A stretch of DNA of 64,000 bases. Origin: Pelodera strongyloides (Eukaryota; Nematoda; Chromadorea; Rhabditida; Rhabditidae). The position numbers and the translations under genes were made by a program. The stretch spans positions 1 through 64,000 of the forward strand of contig JAANDG010000237.1 in NCBI GenBank assembly GCA_036852015.1, read 5' to 3'. Numbering within the stretch: the stretch's first letter is position 1; each line of letters starts with the position of its first letter. Of this stretch, positions 43,801 to 58,362 are shown in pieces. Under the pieces are notes generated by a model. The model had not been told where the DNA came from. It worked only from the letters and a program-made list of their open reading frames with translations, and ran no database searches.

Positions 43801-45262
43801 TCTACTTAATCTTATATATATGGAGCAGTGTTGGTCTGTTTGTCGGTTTGTACTCGGTTTGTACTATATATTATATATAATACGCAGTGCGGTCTGTCTG
43901 TCTGTCTGTCAGATTTTAGTACTCATATTCAACGAGGAGCCCAAGCCTTCAGTCTCTGGCATAAGACTGCTTAGGTAAAAGCAAGAAAACGCTTTTTTTA
44001 AATAATCGATATCTTATCAGGTAATCGATATCTGATAATCGAAAAAATGAAAACTTTCGTAAACGTAATAACTTTCGAAGAAACGAATTTTGATCTAATC
44101 AAAAATCGATAAATCGATAATCTAAATTTTTACTATATATTATATATAATACGCAGTGCGGTCTGTCTGTCTGTCTGTCAGATTTTAGTACTCATATTCA
44201 ACGAGGAGCCCAAGCCTTCAGTCTCTGGCATAAGACTGCTTAGGTAAAAGCAAGAAAACGCTTTTTTTAAATAATCGATATCTTATCAGGTAATCGATAT
44301 CTGATAATCGAAAAAATGAAAACTTTCGTAACGTATAACTTTCGAAGAAACGAATTTTGATCTAATCAAAATCGATAAATCGATATCAAATTTTGCAACT
44401 TCCACTGACTTACGGCCATCTAACATAGTAATATCAGAAAACGTCGAAAAATTAGGAAGCTTCTGTCTGGACCCTGCTAACGTTATCCTCGAGAATGAAG
44501 AATTTGGCACAGAAAAAATCATAATCAATCGATATTTTTCCGAGAGCCAAAAACCGCCTTAGAGTAAGATAGAGAGTCGAGTCTCTGATCATATTGACCA
44601 ACTTCAAGATAGTGAATGTGAAATTCAAAAAATCGATATAGACGATAATCCCAGAAATCCTAAAAATGTAGAAAAACGGCCTTAGGAGTAGAGATAGAGA
44701 TCGAGCCTTCCGATCGATATTGCTCAACATCGAAAGATAAGTTGAATGATCATGAAAAAATCGATATCGATCGATAATCCTTGAAATCAAAAAATGTAGG
44801 AAAAACGGCCTTAGGAGTAGAGATAGAGACTCGAGCCTTCCGATCGATATTGCTCAACATCGAAAGATAAATTGAATGATCAGATTGAAAAAATCGATAT
44901 CGATCGATGAACCATATAAATCATAAAAATTAGAAAAAAAACGGCCCGAGGGTAAGATAGAGACGAGTTCCGATCAATTGCTCAACATCGACAAGATAAG
45001 TTGAATTATCAGATTGAAAAAATCGAATCGATCGATGAACCAAAAATCAAAAAATTCGGAAAAACGGCCTTAGGAGTAGAGATAGAGACGAGCCTTCTGA
45101 TATACTGCTCAACATCGAAAAATAAGTTGAATATGAAATTAAAAAAAAAAAATCGACCGATGATGAACCCATAAATCATAAAAAGTCGGAAAAACGGCCT
45201 TAGGAGTAGAGATGGAGACTCGAGCCTTCTGATCGATACTGCTCAACATCGAAAGATAAGTT
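43801..45262 (+). mobile_element. Three truncated Helitron 5' ends in a row, error-like sequence
   Basis: 43,801-43,861 is 60 bp of a TCTACTTAATC-type end. 43,862-44,130 and 44,131-45,262 both start TACTATATATTATATATA and repeat the start of the next full element. From about 44,330 to 45,180 the copy has scores of one- to four-base deletions relative to 45,460-46,380, unlike all other copies. Fragmentation may be biological, but it also resembles an unpolished assembly joint. Confidence 0.7.
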
Positions 45263-48200
45263 TACTATATATTATATATAATACGCAGTGCGGTCTGTCT
45301 GTCTGTCTGTCAGATTTTAGTACTCATATTCAACGAGGAGCCCAAGCCTTCAGTCTCTGGCATAAGACTGCTTAGGTAAAAGCAAGAAAACGCTTTTTTT
45401 AAATAATCGATATCTTATCAGGTAATCGATATCTGATAATCGAAAAAATGAAAACTTTCGTAAACGTAATAACTTTCGAAGAAACGAATTTTGATCTAAT
45501 CAAAAATCGATAAATCGATAATCTAAATTTTGGCAACTTGCCAACTGAACTTAACGGCCATCCTAAACATAGTGAAATCATCAGAAAACGTCGAAAAATT
45601 TATGGAGAGCTTCTGATCTGGGACCCTGGCTAACGTTAGCCATCTGGAGAATGAAGAATGTTGGCACAGAAAAAAAATCAATAATCAATCGATAATTTTT
45701 CCGAGAGCCAAAACCGCCTTAGGAGTGAAGATAGAGAGTCGAGCTCTCTGATCGATATTGCTCAACTTCGAAAGATGAGTTGAATGGTGAAATTCAAAAA
45801 ATCGATATCGATCGATAATCCACAGAAATCCTAAAAATGTAGGAAAAACGGCCTTAGGAGTAGAGATAGAGACTCGAGCCTTCCGATCGATATTGCTCAA
45901 CATCGAAAGATAAGTTGAATGATCAGATTGAAAAAATCGATATCGATCGATATTCCTCTGAAATCATAAAAATGTAGGAAAAACGGCCTTAGGAGTAGAG
46001 ATAGAGACTCGAGCCTTCCGATCGATATTGCTCAACATCGAAAGATAAGTTGAATGATCAGATTGAAAAAATCGATAACGATCGATGAACCATATAAATC
46101 ATAAAAATTTCGGAAAAAAAAAAAACGGCCTTAGGAGTAGAGATAGAGACGAGCCTTCCGATCAATATTGCTCAACATCGAAAGATAAGTTGAATGATCA
46201 GATTGAAAAAATCGATATCGATCGATGAACCATAAAAATCATAAAAAAATTCGGAAAAACGGCCTTAGGAGTAGAGATAGAGACTCGAGCCTTCTGATCG
46301 ATACTGCTCAACATCGAAACATAAGTTGAATGATCAGGTTGAAAAAACCGATATCGATCGATGAACCACATAAATCATAAAAAAGTCGGAAAAACGGCCT
46401 TAGGAGTAGAGATGGAGACTCGAGCCTTCTGATCGATACTGCTCAACATCGAAAGATAAGTTAAATATTCAGATTGAAAAAATCGATATCGATCGATGAA
46501 CCACATAAATCATAAAAAAGTCGGAAAAACGGCCTTAGGAGTAGAGATGGAGACTCGAGCCTTCCGATCGATATTGCTCAACATCGAAAGATAAATTGAA
46601 TGATCAGATTGAAAAAATCGATATCGATCGATGAATCACAGAAATCATAAAAATGTCGGAAAAGCGGCCTTAGGAGTAGAGATAGAGATTTGAGCCTTCC
46701 GATCAATATTGCTCAACATCGAAAGATAAGTGAAGGATCAGGTTGAAAAAATCGATATCGATCGATGAACCACATAAATCATAAACATGTCGGAAAACGG
46801 CGTTGGGAGTAGAGATAGAGACTCGATGGTTCGACGGCTCGATGAAGTTGAATGTTGAAATTCAAAAAAAAAGAAAGACGATCGATCCATAGAAATCGGA
46901 AAAAAGGTCTTAGGAATAGAGATAAAGAGCTGAGATTCGGTCAATATTACACAGCTTCTGAAGGTGAAATAACATCCTCCAAAGTAAACCACATCGAACG
47001 TTGATGCGAGCGAGGCGGGCCAAAGGCCCGCCGAGTGAGCTAACGACTATAATCCCGAATCTTAATAAAAATCTTCAAAATAAAAGGTATATTAATACAA
47101 TAGCTTAAAGATTACGATGGAAATGAACTTCAGTGCTCAAGTGAAGCTCGCATCAGAGACAGATTCTCCATCATGTTTCTGCTTCAGAATCTATGACGAA
47201 AGATTACGATGGAAATGAACTTCAGTGCTCAAGTGAAGCTCGCATCAGAGACAGATTCTCCATCATGTTTCTGCTTCAGAATCTATGACGTCATAAATAA
47301 ATCGACGTGCAAAATTTTGCCGTAGATCAAAAGTAGAAATGTAATCCGCATCTCATAAAAAAACTTCAAAATGAAGATGAAGCTAATTCAGTGTCGTGCC
47401 AATCTGAACATAAACTTCAAAATTGAATCTATGACGAAAAAAATAAGTTGACGTGCAAAGTTCACCGTAGATCAAAAGTAACGATGTAAATCAACTCCAA
47501 TGCTGAAGCGAAGCATGTATCAGAGACAGACGCATCTGAGATCGTGCTTCTGATTTAGAATCTATGACGTAAAAAATAAGTTGACGTGCAAAGTTCACCG
47601 TAGATCAAAAGTAACGATGCAAATCGACTCTCATGCTGAAGCGAAGTATGCTTCAGAAACAGATTGTCGATCGTGCTTCTGATTCAGAATCTATGACGTA
47701 AAAAATAAGTTGACGTGCAAAGTTCACCGTAGATCAAAAGTAACGATGTAAATCGACTCTCATGCTGAAGCGAAGCATGCTTCAGAAACAGATTGTCGAT
47801 CGTGCTTCTGATTCAGAATCTATGACGTCAAAAAAAGTCGACGTGCAAAGTTCACCGTTGATCAAAAGTAACGATGTAAATCAACTCCAATGCTGAAGCG
47901 AAGCATGCTTCAGAAACAGATTGTCGATCGTGCTTCTGATTCAGAATCTATGACGTCAAAAAAAGGTCGACGTGCAAAGTTCACCGTTCTCCAATGCTGA
48001 AGCGAAGCATGCTTCACAAACAGATTGTCGATCGTGCTTCTGATTTAGAATCTATGACGTCAAAAATAAGTAGACGTGCAAAGTTCAACGTAGATCAAAA
48101 GTAACGGTGCAAAAATTAAAATCGTTAACTTATCAAGATAAAAAGCTCAAGCCAAAGGTATATCGCTAGAGCGAGGCGCGCGCATGCTGAAGCGAAGTAT

Positions 48201-48709
48201 GCTTCAGAAACAGATTGTCGATCGTGCTTCTGATTCAGAATCTATGACGTAAAAAATAAGTTGACGTGCAAAGTTCACCGTAGATCAAAAGTAACGATGT
48301 AAATCGACTCTCATGCTGAAGCGAAGCATGCTTCAGAAACAGATTGTCGATCGTGCTTCTGATTCAGAATCTATGACGTCAAAAAAAGTCGACGTGCAAA
48401 GTTCACCGTTCTCCAATGCTGAAGCGAAGCATGCTTCAGAAACAGATTGTCGATCGTGCTTCTGATTCAGAATCTATGACGTCAAAAAAAGGTCGACGTG
48501 CAAAGTTCACCGTTCTCCAATGCTGAAGCGAAGCATGCTTCACAAACAGATTGTCGATCGTGCTTCTGATTTAGAATCTATGACGTCAAAAATAGGTAGA
48601 CGTGCAAAGTTCAACGTAGATCAAAAGTAACGGTGCAAAAATTAAAATCGTTAACTTATCAAGATAAAAAGCTCAAGCCAAAGGTATATCGCTAGAGCGA
48701 GGCGCGCGC
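45263..48709 (+). mobile_element. Non-autonomous Helitron 4 (copy of Helitron 1)
   Basis: Same layout as 22,221-25,462, including the half-hairpin junction at 48,183. The 5' TC is replaced by the end of the previous fragment, and the 3' end stops inside the hairpin (GAGCGAGGCGCGCGC), followed at once by the next element's TCTACTATATC. It is thus truncated at both ends. Confidence 0.82.
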
Positions 48710-51700
48710 TCTACTATATCTGCATTGTGTAGTAATATAGACGAGTTCTGTCTGTCACGTTTCAGATCGTAGGTTAGCAGTAGAGTTAAGGGCTTGGGTC
48801 TTTGGCCTTAAGGTCCTTAGGGAAAAATAAGAATTAGCTTTTTTCCGATTATCGATTGCTTATCAGATAATCGATATATGATGATTAAAAAATAAAAGTT
48901 GAAGCTTAGACCCCTAAACGCAATAACTTTAGGTGAATCGAATTTTGATCAAATCAAAAATCGATAAATCGATAATCTAAATTTTGGCAACTTGCCAACT
49001 GAACTTAAGCACTTCCCAGAACATAGTGAAATCGTCAGCAGACATCGAAAAATTCATCATGAGCTTCTGGCCTGGGACCCTGGCTAACGTGCTCCATATG
49101 GAGAACGAAGAATGTTGACACAGAAAAAAATCAATAATCAATCGATAATTTTTTTGAGGGCTAAAACTCGGCTTAGGAGTTGAGATAGCGACTCGGGCCC
49201 TCTGATCAATAATGCTCAACTTCGAAAGATAAATTGAATGATCAGTTTGAAAAAAATCGATATCGATCGATAATCCATAGAAATCGCAAAAACAGATCCA
49301 GATCCGGCTTCGGAACAGAGATAGAGACTCGGGCCCTCTGATCAATAATGCTCAACTTCGAAAGATAAATTGAATGATCATTTTGAAAAAATCGATATCG
49401 ATCGATAATCCATAGAAATCGCAAAAACAGATCCAGATCCGGCTTCGGAACAGAGATAGAGACTCGGGCCCTCTGATCGATAATGCTCAACTTCGAAAGA
49501 TAAATTGAATGATCATTTTGAAAAAATCGATATCGATCGATAATCCATAGAAATCGCAAAAACAGATCCAGATCCGGCTTCGGAACAGAGATAGAGACTC
49601 GGGCCATCTGATCAATAATGCTCAACTTCGAAAGATAAATTGAATGATCATTTTGAAAAAATCGATATCGATCGATAATCCACAGAAATCGCAAAAACGG
49701 ATCCAGATCCGGCTTCGGAACAGAGATAGAGACTCGGGCCCTCTGATCAATAATGCTCAACTTCGAAAGATAAATTGAGTGATCATTTTGAAAAAATCGA
49801 TATCGATCGATAATCCATAGAAATCGCAAAAACAGATCCAGATCCGGCTTCGGAACAGAGATAGAGACTCGGGCCCTCTGATCAATAATGCTCAACTTCG
49901 AAAGATAAATTGAATGATCATTTTGAAAAAATCGATATCGATCGATAATCCATAGAAATCGCAAAAACAGATCCAGATCCGGCTTCGGAACAGAGATAGA
50001 GACTCGGGCCCTCTGATCAATAATGCTCAACTTCGAAAGATAAATTGAATGATCATTTTGAAAAAATCGATATCGATCGATAATCCATAGAAATCGCAAA
50101 AACGGATCCAGATCCGGCTTCGGAACAGAGATAGAGACTGGAGCCCTCTGATCAATAATGCTCAACTTCGAAAGATAAATTGAATGATCAGTTTGAAAAA
50201 AATCGATATCGATCGATAATCCATAGAAATCGCAAAAACAGATCCAGATCCGGCTTCGGAACAGAGATAGAGACTCGGGCCCTCTGATCAATAATGCTCA
50301 ACTTCGAAAGCTAAATTGAGTGATCATTTTGAAAAAATCGATATCGATCGATAATCCATAGAAAATCGCAAAAAACAGATCCAGATCCGGCTTCGGAACA
50401 GAGATAGAGACTCGGGCCCTCTGATCAATAATGCTCAACTTCGAAAGATAAATTGAATGATCATTTTGAAAAAATCGATATCGATCGATAATCCATAGAA
50501 ATCGCAAAAACAGATCCAGAACCGGCTTCGGAACAGAGATAGAGACTCGGGCCCTCTGATCAATAATGCTCAACTTCGAAAGATAAATTGAGTGATCATT
50601 TTGAAAAAATCGATATCGATCGATAATCCATAGAAATCGCAAAAACAGATCCAGATCCGGCTTCGGAACAGAGATAGAGACTCGGGCCCTCTGATCAATA
50701 ATGCTCAACTTCGAAAGATAAATTGAATGATCATTTTGAAAAAATCGATATCGATCGATAATCCATAGAAATCGCAAAAACAGATCCAGATCCGGCTTCG
50801 GAACAGAGATAGAGACTCGGGCCATCTGATCAATAATGCTCAACTTCGAAAGATAAATTGAATGATCATTTTGAAAAAATCGATATCGATCGATAATCCA
50901 TAGAAATCGCAAAAACGGATCCAGATCCGGCTTCGGAACAGAGATAGAGACTGGAGCCCTCTGATCAATAATGCTCAACTTCGAAAGATAAATTGAATGA
51001 TCAGTTTGAAAAAATCGATATCGATCGATAATCCATAGAAATCGCAAAAACAGATCCAGATCCGGCTTCGGAACAGAGATAGAGACTCGGGCCCTCTGAT
51101 CAATAATGCTCAACTTCGAAAGATAAATTGAGTGATCATTTTGAAAAAATCGATATCGATCGATAATCCATAGAAATCGCAAAAACAGATCCAGATCCGG
51201 CTTCGGAACAGAGATAGAGACTCGGGCCCTCTGATCAATAATGCTCAACTTCGAAAGATAAATTGAATGATCATTTTGAAAAAATCGATATCGATCGATA
51301 ATCCATAGAAATCGCAAAAACAGATCCAGATCCGGCTTCGGAACAGAGATAGAGACTCGGGCCCTTTGATCAATAATGCTCAACTTCGAAAGATAAATTG
51401 AATGATCATTTTGAAAAAATCGATATCGATCGATAATCCATAGAAATCGCAAAAACAGATCTAGATCCGGCTTCGGAACAGAGATAGAGACTCGGGCCCT
51501 CTGATCAATAATGCTCAACTTCGAAAGATAAATTGAATGATCATTTTGAAAAAATCGATATCGATCGATAATCCATAGAAATCGCAAAAACAGATCCAGA
51601 TCCGGCTTCGGAACAGAGATAGAGACTCGGGCCCTCTGATCAATAATGCTCAACTTCGAAAGATAAATTGAGTGATCATTTTGAAAAAATCGATATCGAT

Positions 51701-52820
51701 CGATAATCCATAGAAATCGCAAAAACGGATCCAGATCCGGCTTCGGAACAGAGATAGAGACTCGGGCCCTCTGATCAATAATGCTCAACTTCGAAAGATA
51801 AATTGAGTGATCATTTTGAAAAAATCGATATCGATCGATAATCCATAGAAATCGCAAAAACAGATCCAGATCCGGCTTCGGAACAGAGATAGAGACTCGG
51901 GCCCTCTGATCAATAATGCTCAACTTCGAAAGATAAATTGAATGATCATTTTGAAAAATCGATATCGATCGATAATCCATAGAAATCGCAAAAACAGATC
52001 CAGATCCGGCTTCGGAACAGAGATAGAGACTCGGGCCATCTGATCAATAATGCTCAACTTCGAAAGATAAATTGAATGATCATTTTGAAAAAATCGATAT
52101 CGATCGATAATCCATAGAAATCGCAAAAACGGATCCAGATCCGGCTTCGGAACAGAGATAGAGACTGGAGCCCTCTGATCAATAATGCTCAACTTCGAAA
52201 GATAAATTGAATGATCAGTTTGAAAAAAATCGATATCGATCGATAATCCATAGAAATCGCAAAAACAGATCCAGATCCGGCTTCGGAACAGAGATAGAGA
52301 CTCGGGCCCTCTGATCAATAATGCTCAACTTCGAAAGATAAATTGAGTGATCATTTTGAAAAAATCGATATCGATAGATAATCCATAGAAATCGTCGCCG
52401 TAGATCAAAAGTAATGATGCAAATCAACTCCAATGCTGAAGCGAAGCATGCATCAAAGACAGATTGTCGATTGCGTTTCTGATTCAAAATCTATGACATC
52501 AAAAACAAGTCGATGTGCAAAGTTCACCGTAGATCAGCAGTAACGATGCAAATCGACTTCAGTGATCAAGAGGAGCTCGCATCAAAGACAGACTCTACAT
52601 CACGATTCTGCTTCAGAATCGATGACGTCAAAAATGAGCTAACGACTAAACTCTGAATCTCATATAGAAATCTTCAAAATAAAGATGAAGCCAATTCAGT
52701 GTAGTGCCAATCTGAACCTAAACTTCAAACATTAAAATCGTTAGCTTATCAAGAACAAAAGCTCAAGCTAAAGCCATATCGCTAGAGCGAGGCGCGCGCG
52801 CAGCGCGCGCCGAGCTCTAG
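48710..52820 (+). mobile_element. Non-autonomous Helitron 5 with a 23-copy 135-bp array
   Basis: Begins TCTACTATATCTGCATTG and ends with the complete GCGCGC hairpin and CTAG (52,817-52,820). Interior: variant leader, R1 array, one R2 block (~52,390-52,640). No coding capacity. Confidence 0.83.
49240..52395 (+). repeat. R1 array, 23 near-identical 135-bp units
   Basis: GGCTTCGGAACAGAGATAGA recurs at 49,306, 49,441, 49,576, 49,711 ... 52,279, almost always 135 bp apart. Variation is limited to a few positions (CTCGGGCCC/CTGGAGCCC, AATGATC/AGTGATC) that recur in blocks, so groups of units were copied together. Because 135 is a multiple of three, the minus strand has long open frames (up to 560 codons) with no coding meaning. 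Confidence 0.92.
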
Positions 52821-55800
52821 TCTACTATGTATTATATATAATACGCAGTCCGGTCTGTGAGATTTTAGTGCGCACAGTTAACGTCGAGCTACGGCCTTCA
52901 GTCTTTGGCCTAAGACTGCTTAGGGAAAAGCTAGAAATAGCTTTTTTTCATTAATTGATATCTTATCAATTAACAGATCTGGCAAAGTGCCAAATTTTCG
53001 AAAGTCTGATTCCTATCGTAATCTGAATAACTTTAGGAGAAATGAATTTTGATCTAATCAAAAATCGATAAATCGATAATCCAAATTTTGGCAACTTGCC
53101 AACTGAACTTAACGGCCATCCTGAACATAGTGAAATAGTCAGAATAACGTCGAAAAATTTATCGAGAGCTTCTGATCTGGGACCCTGGCTAACGTTCGCC
53201 ATCTGGAGAATGAAGAATGTTGGCACAGAAAAAAATCAATAATCAATCGATAATTTTTCCGAGAGCCAAAAACCGCCTTAGGAGTGAAGATAGAGACTTG
53301 AGCCCTATGATCGATATTGCACAACTTCGAAAGACAAGTTGAATGGTGAAATTCAAAAAATCGATATCGATCGATAATCTATAGAAATAGCAAAAACCGC
53401 CTTAGGAGTGAAGATAGAGACTTGAGCCCTCTGATCGATATTGCTCAACTTCGAAAGATGAGTTGAATGGTGAAATTCAAAAAATCGATATCGATCGATA
53501 TCGATCGATAATCAATAGAAATCGCAAAAACCGCATTAGGAGTGAAGATAGAGACTTGAGCCCTCTGATCGATATTGCTCAACTTCGAAAGATGAGTTGA
53601 ATGGTGAAATTCAAAAAATCGATATCGATCGATAATCAATAGAAATGGCAAAAAACGCCTTAGGAGTGAAGATAGAGACTTTAGCCCTCTGATCGATATT
53701 GCTCAACTTCGAAAGATGAGTTGAATTGTGAAATTCAAAAAATCGATATCGATCGATGATCTACAGAATTTGCAAAAACCGCCTTAGGAGTGAAGATAGA
53801 GAATTAAGCCCTCTGATCGATATTACTCAACTTTGCAAGACAAGTTGAATGCTGAAATTCAAAAAATCGATATCGATCGATAATCTATAGAATTTGCAAA
53901 AACCGCTTTAGGAGTGAAGATAGAGACTTGAGCTCTCTGATCGATATTGCTCAACTTCCAAAGATAAATTGAATGGTGAAATTCAAAAAATCGATATCGA
54001 TCGATAATCTATAGAAATCGCAAAAACCGGCTTAGTAGTCGAAATAGAGACCTGAGCCTTCTGATCGATATTGCTCAACTTCGAAAGATAAGTTGAATGG
54101 TGAAATCAAAAAATCAATACCGATCGATAATCTATAGAAATCGCAAAAACCGCATTAGGAGTGAAGATAGAGAGCTGCGCCCTCTGATCGATATTGCTCA
54201 ACTTCGAAAGATAAGTTGAATTGTGAAATTCAAAAAATCTATATCGATCGACTGTCTATAGAAATCGCAAAAACCGCCTTAGGAGTCGAGATAGAGTCTT
54301 GAGCCCTGATCGATATTGCTCAACTTCGAGGAGAGATAAATTGAATTGATCGATAATCTGTGGAAATTTCAAAACTGAGCTTCGCAATAAAAAATCGCAG
54401 TAAGTTGAATGGTAAAAGTGTAAAGAGCTTAGCGAATGATAGCTTAATATTCAAACTGAAAAATCAACCGCAACAATCGTAAGGTTAATAATCTTCAAAG
54501 CTAATGCTATAACTTCGTTGAGGCGAGCGAGGCGGGCCGAAGGCCCGCCGAGCCGAGCCAACGTTTAAAATCCGAATGTGAACGTCAAAATTAAAAAAAT
54601 CAATATTTGATAAAGAAATCGATAATTTTCAAAGATGACGCTATCGCCTCAATTCAGGTGTAAATCGAACCAACAGCCGAAGATGATGAATCATAAAAAT
54701 GATGGTTAATAATTCTTAAAGACAAACGTCGTTGATGTTGTATATGATCCAAACCGGCGCTCAGATGAAAAATGAGTATAATCTTCCAAAACAAAAATCG
54801 TCAGCTGATCGTAAGTTTCAGCTCAATCCATATCGCTAGAGCGAGGCGCGCGCGATAAATTGAATGGTGAAATTAAAAATCGATATTGATCGATAATCTG
54901 TGGAAATTTCAAAACTGAGCTTCGCAATAAAAATCGCAGTAAGTTGAATGGTAAAAGTGTAAAGAGCTTAGCGAATGATAGCTTAATATTCAAGGCCCGC
55001 CGAGCCGAGCCAACGTTTAAAATCCGAATGTGAACGTCAAAATTAAAAAAATCAATATTTGATAAAGAAATCGATAATTTTCAAAGATGACGCTATCGCC
55101 TCAATTCAGGTGTAAATCGAACCAACAGCCGAAGATGATGAATCATAAAAATGATGGTTAATAATTCTTAAAGACAAACGTCGTTGATGTTGTATATGAT
55201 CCAAACCGGCGCTCAGATGAAAAATGAGTATAATCTTCCAAAACAAAAATCGTCAGCTGATCGTAAGTTTCAGCTCAATCCATATCGCTAGAGCGAGGCG
55301 CGCGCGATAAATTGAATGGTGAAATTAAAAATCGATATTGATCGATAATCTGTGGAAATTTCAAAACTGAGCTTCGCAATAAAAATCGCAGTAAGTTGAA
55401 TGGTAAAAGTGTAAAGAGCTTAGCGAATGATAGCTTAATATTCAAACTGAAAAATCAACCGCAACAATCGTAAGGTTAATAATCTTCAAAGCCAATGCTA
55501 TAACTTCGTTGAGGCGAGCGAGGCGGGCCGAAGGCCCGCCGAGCCGAGCCAACGTTTAAAATCCAAATGTGAACATCAAAATTTAAAAAATCAATATTTG
55601 ATAAAGAAATCGATAATTTTCAAAGACGAGGCTATCGCCTCAATTCAGGTGTAAATCGAACCAAAAGCCGAAGATGATGAATCATAAAAATGATGGTTAA
55701 TAATTCTTAAAGACAAAAGTCGTTGATGTTGTATGTGATCCAAACCGGCGCTCAGATGAAAAAATGAGTATAATCTTCCAAAACAAAAATCGTCAGCTGA

Positions 55801-56229
55801 TCGTAAGTGTCAGCTAAATCCATATCGCTAGAGCGAGGCGCGCGCCGCCGAGCCGAGCCAACGTTTAAAATCCAAATGTGAACATCAAAATTTAAAAAAT
55901 CAATATTTGATAAAGAAATCGATAATTTTCAAAGACGAGGCTATCGCCTCAATTCAGGTGTAAATCGAACCAAAAGCCGAAGATGATGAATCATAAAAAT
56001 GATGGTTAATAATTCTTAAAGACAAACGTCGTTGATGTTGTATGTGATCCAAACCGGCGCTCAGATGAAAAAATGAGTATAATGAAAGATAAGTTGAATG
56101 GTGAAATTCAAAAAATCGATATCGATCGATAATCTATAGAAATCGCAAAAACCGGCTTAGGAGTCGAAATAGAGACTTGAGCCCTCTGATCGATATTGCT
56201 CAACTGCGAAAGATACGTTGAATGGTGAA

Positions 56230-56640
56230 ACTCAATATTTGAATATTTGAATATTTATTATACTCATTAAAAAGAGCGCAACGCCGTGAGAGACGATGAA
56301 AAAGAACAATCAAAGTAGATAATATAGGTACTAGGATATAATTTCCACCAACAGTATATGTATATAGATTGTAATTCCACAAGAGTTAACAAAGAAAACG
56401 ATGTTGATAGCGAATCAAAGAATTTGGTCTCACACAAACAGCCAACCCGTATTTTGTAGTTTTAGTTTAGTTTAGCCACGTTACCTCAACAAAAGAACTA
56501 CGTGTCCACGTTCTCAACAATCCTAAACGTGCCACACATAAATGTAAAAAACATGCAATAATAAACAAGTAGATACATCTCAGGGCCATTTGTACGAAAC
56601 GAATTCAATTTTTGTACGAAAGATAAATCTCATCAAAAAT
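56230..56640. other. Non-repetitive insert, no gene
   Basis: About 410 bp of AT-rich sequence unlike the rest of the element. No splice pattern or recognisable frame. Ends and origin unclear. Confidence 0.4.
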
Positions 56641-58362
56641 TCAAAAAATCGATACCGATCGATAATCTATAGAAATCACAAAAACCGGCTTAGGAGTCGA
56701 AATAGAGACCTGAGCCTTCTGATCGATATTGTTCAACTTCGAAAGATAAGTTGAATGGTAAAATTCAAAAAATCGATATCGATCGATAATCTATAGAAAT
56801 CGCAAAAACCGGCTTAGGAGTAAAGATAAGGAGCTGAGCCCTCTGATCGATATTGCTCAACTTCGAAAGATAAGTTGAATGCTCAAATTCAAAAAAATCA
56901 ATAACGATCGATAATCTATAGAAATCGCAAAAACCGCCTTAGGAGTGAAGATAGAGACTTGAGCCTTCTGGTCGATATCGCTCAACTTCGAAAGATGAGT
57001 TGAATGGTGAAATTCAAAAAATCTATATCGATCGATAATCTATAGAAATAGCAAAAACCGCCTTAGGAGTGAAGATAGCGACTTGAGCCCTATGATCGAT
57101 ATTCCTCAACTTCGAAAGAAGTTGAATGGGGAAATTCAAAAAATCGATATCGATCGATAATCTATAGAAACAGCAAAAACTGCCTTAGGAGTGAAGATAG
57201 CGACTTGAGCCCTCCGATCGATATTGCTCAACTTCCAAAGTTAAGTTGAATGGTGAAATTCAAAAAATCGATATCGTTCGATAATCTATAGAAATAGCAA
57301 AAACCGCCTTAGGAGTGAAGATAGTGACTTGAGCCCTTTGATCGATATTGCTCAACTCCGAAAGTTAAGTTGAATGATCAGTTTGAAAAAATCGATATCG
57401 ATCGATAATCCGTTGAAATTGCAAAACTGAGCTACGCAATAAACAACGCAGCAAATTGAATGGTAAAATTGTAATGAGCTTAGCGAATGATAAGCTTAAT
57501 GTTCAAATTGAAAAATCAACCGCAACAATCGTAAGGTTAATAATCATCAAGGCAATGCTATAACTTCGTTGCGGCGAGCGAGGCGGGCCGAAGGCCCGCC
57601 GATCCGAGCCAACGTTTAATATCCAAATATGAACGTTAAAATTTGAAATCAATCAATATTCGATAAAGAAATCGATAATTTTCAAACGCGAGTCAAACTC
57701 AAAAAATCGATGTCGATCGATAATCCGTTGAAATTGCAAAACTGAGCTACGCAATAAAAAACGCAGTAAGTTGAATGGTAAAATTGTAATGAGCTTAGCG
57801 AATGATAAGCTTAATGTTCAAATTGAAAAATCAACCGCAGCAATCGTAAGGTTAATAATCTTCAAAGCCAATGCTATAACTTCGTTGCGCCGAGCCGAGC
57901 CAACGTTTAATATCCAAATGTGAACGTTAAAATTTGAAATCAATCAATATTCGATAAAGAAATCGATAATTTTCAAACGCGAGTCAAACTCAAAAAATCG
58001 ATGTCGATCGATAATCCGTTGAAATTGCAAAACTGAGCTACGCAATAAAAAACGCAGTAAGTTGAATGGTAAAATTGTAATGAGCTTAGTGAATGATAAG
58101 CTTAATGTTCAAATTGAAAAATCAACCGCAGCAATCGTAAGGTTAATAATCTTCAAAGCCAATGCTATAACTTCGTTGCGGCGAGCGAGGCGGGCCGAAG
58201 GCCCGCCGAGCCGAGCCAACGTTTAATATCCAAATGTGAACGTTAAAATTTGAAATCAATCAATATTCGATAAAGAAGTCGATAGTTTTCAAAGACGAGG
58301 CTATCGTCTCAGTTCAGGTGTCAATCGAACCTTCAGTCGAATATGATGAAGCATAAAAATGA

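Noticed and set aside
49242..51980. Very long minus-strand open frames (349 and 560 codons)
   Set aside because: They arise because the R1 unit is 135 bp, a multiple of three, with one stop-free frame. Every 45 residues repeat and there is no start context or splice support.
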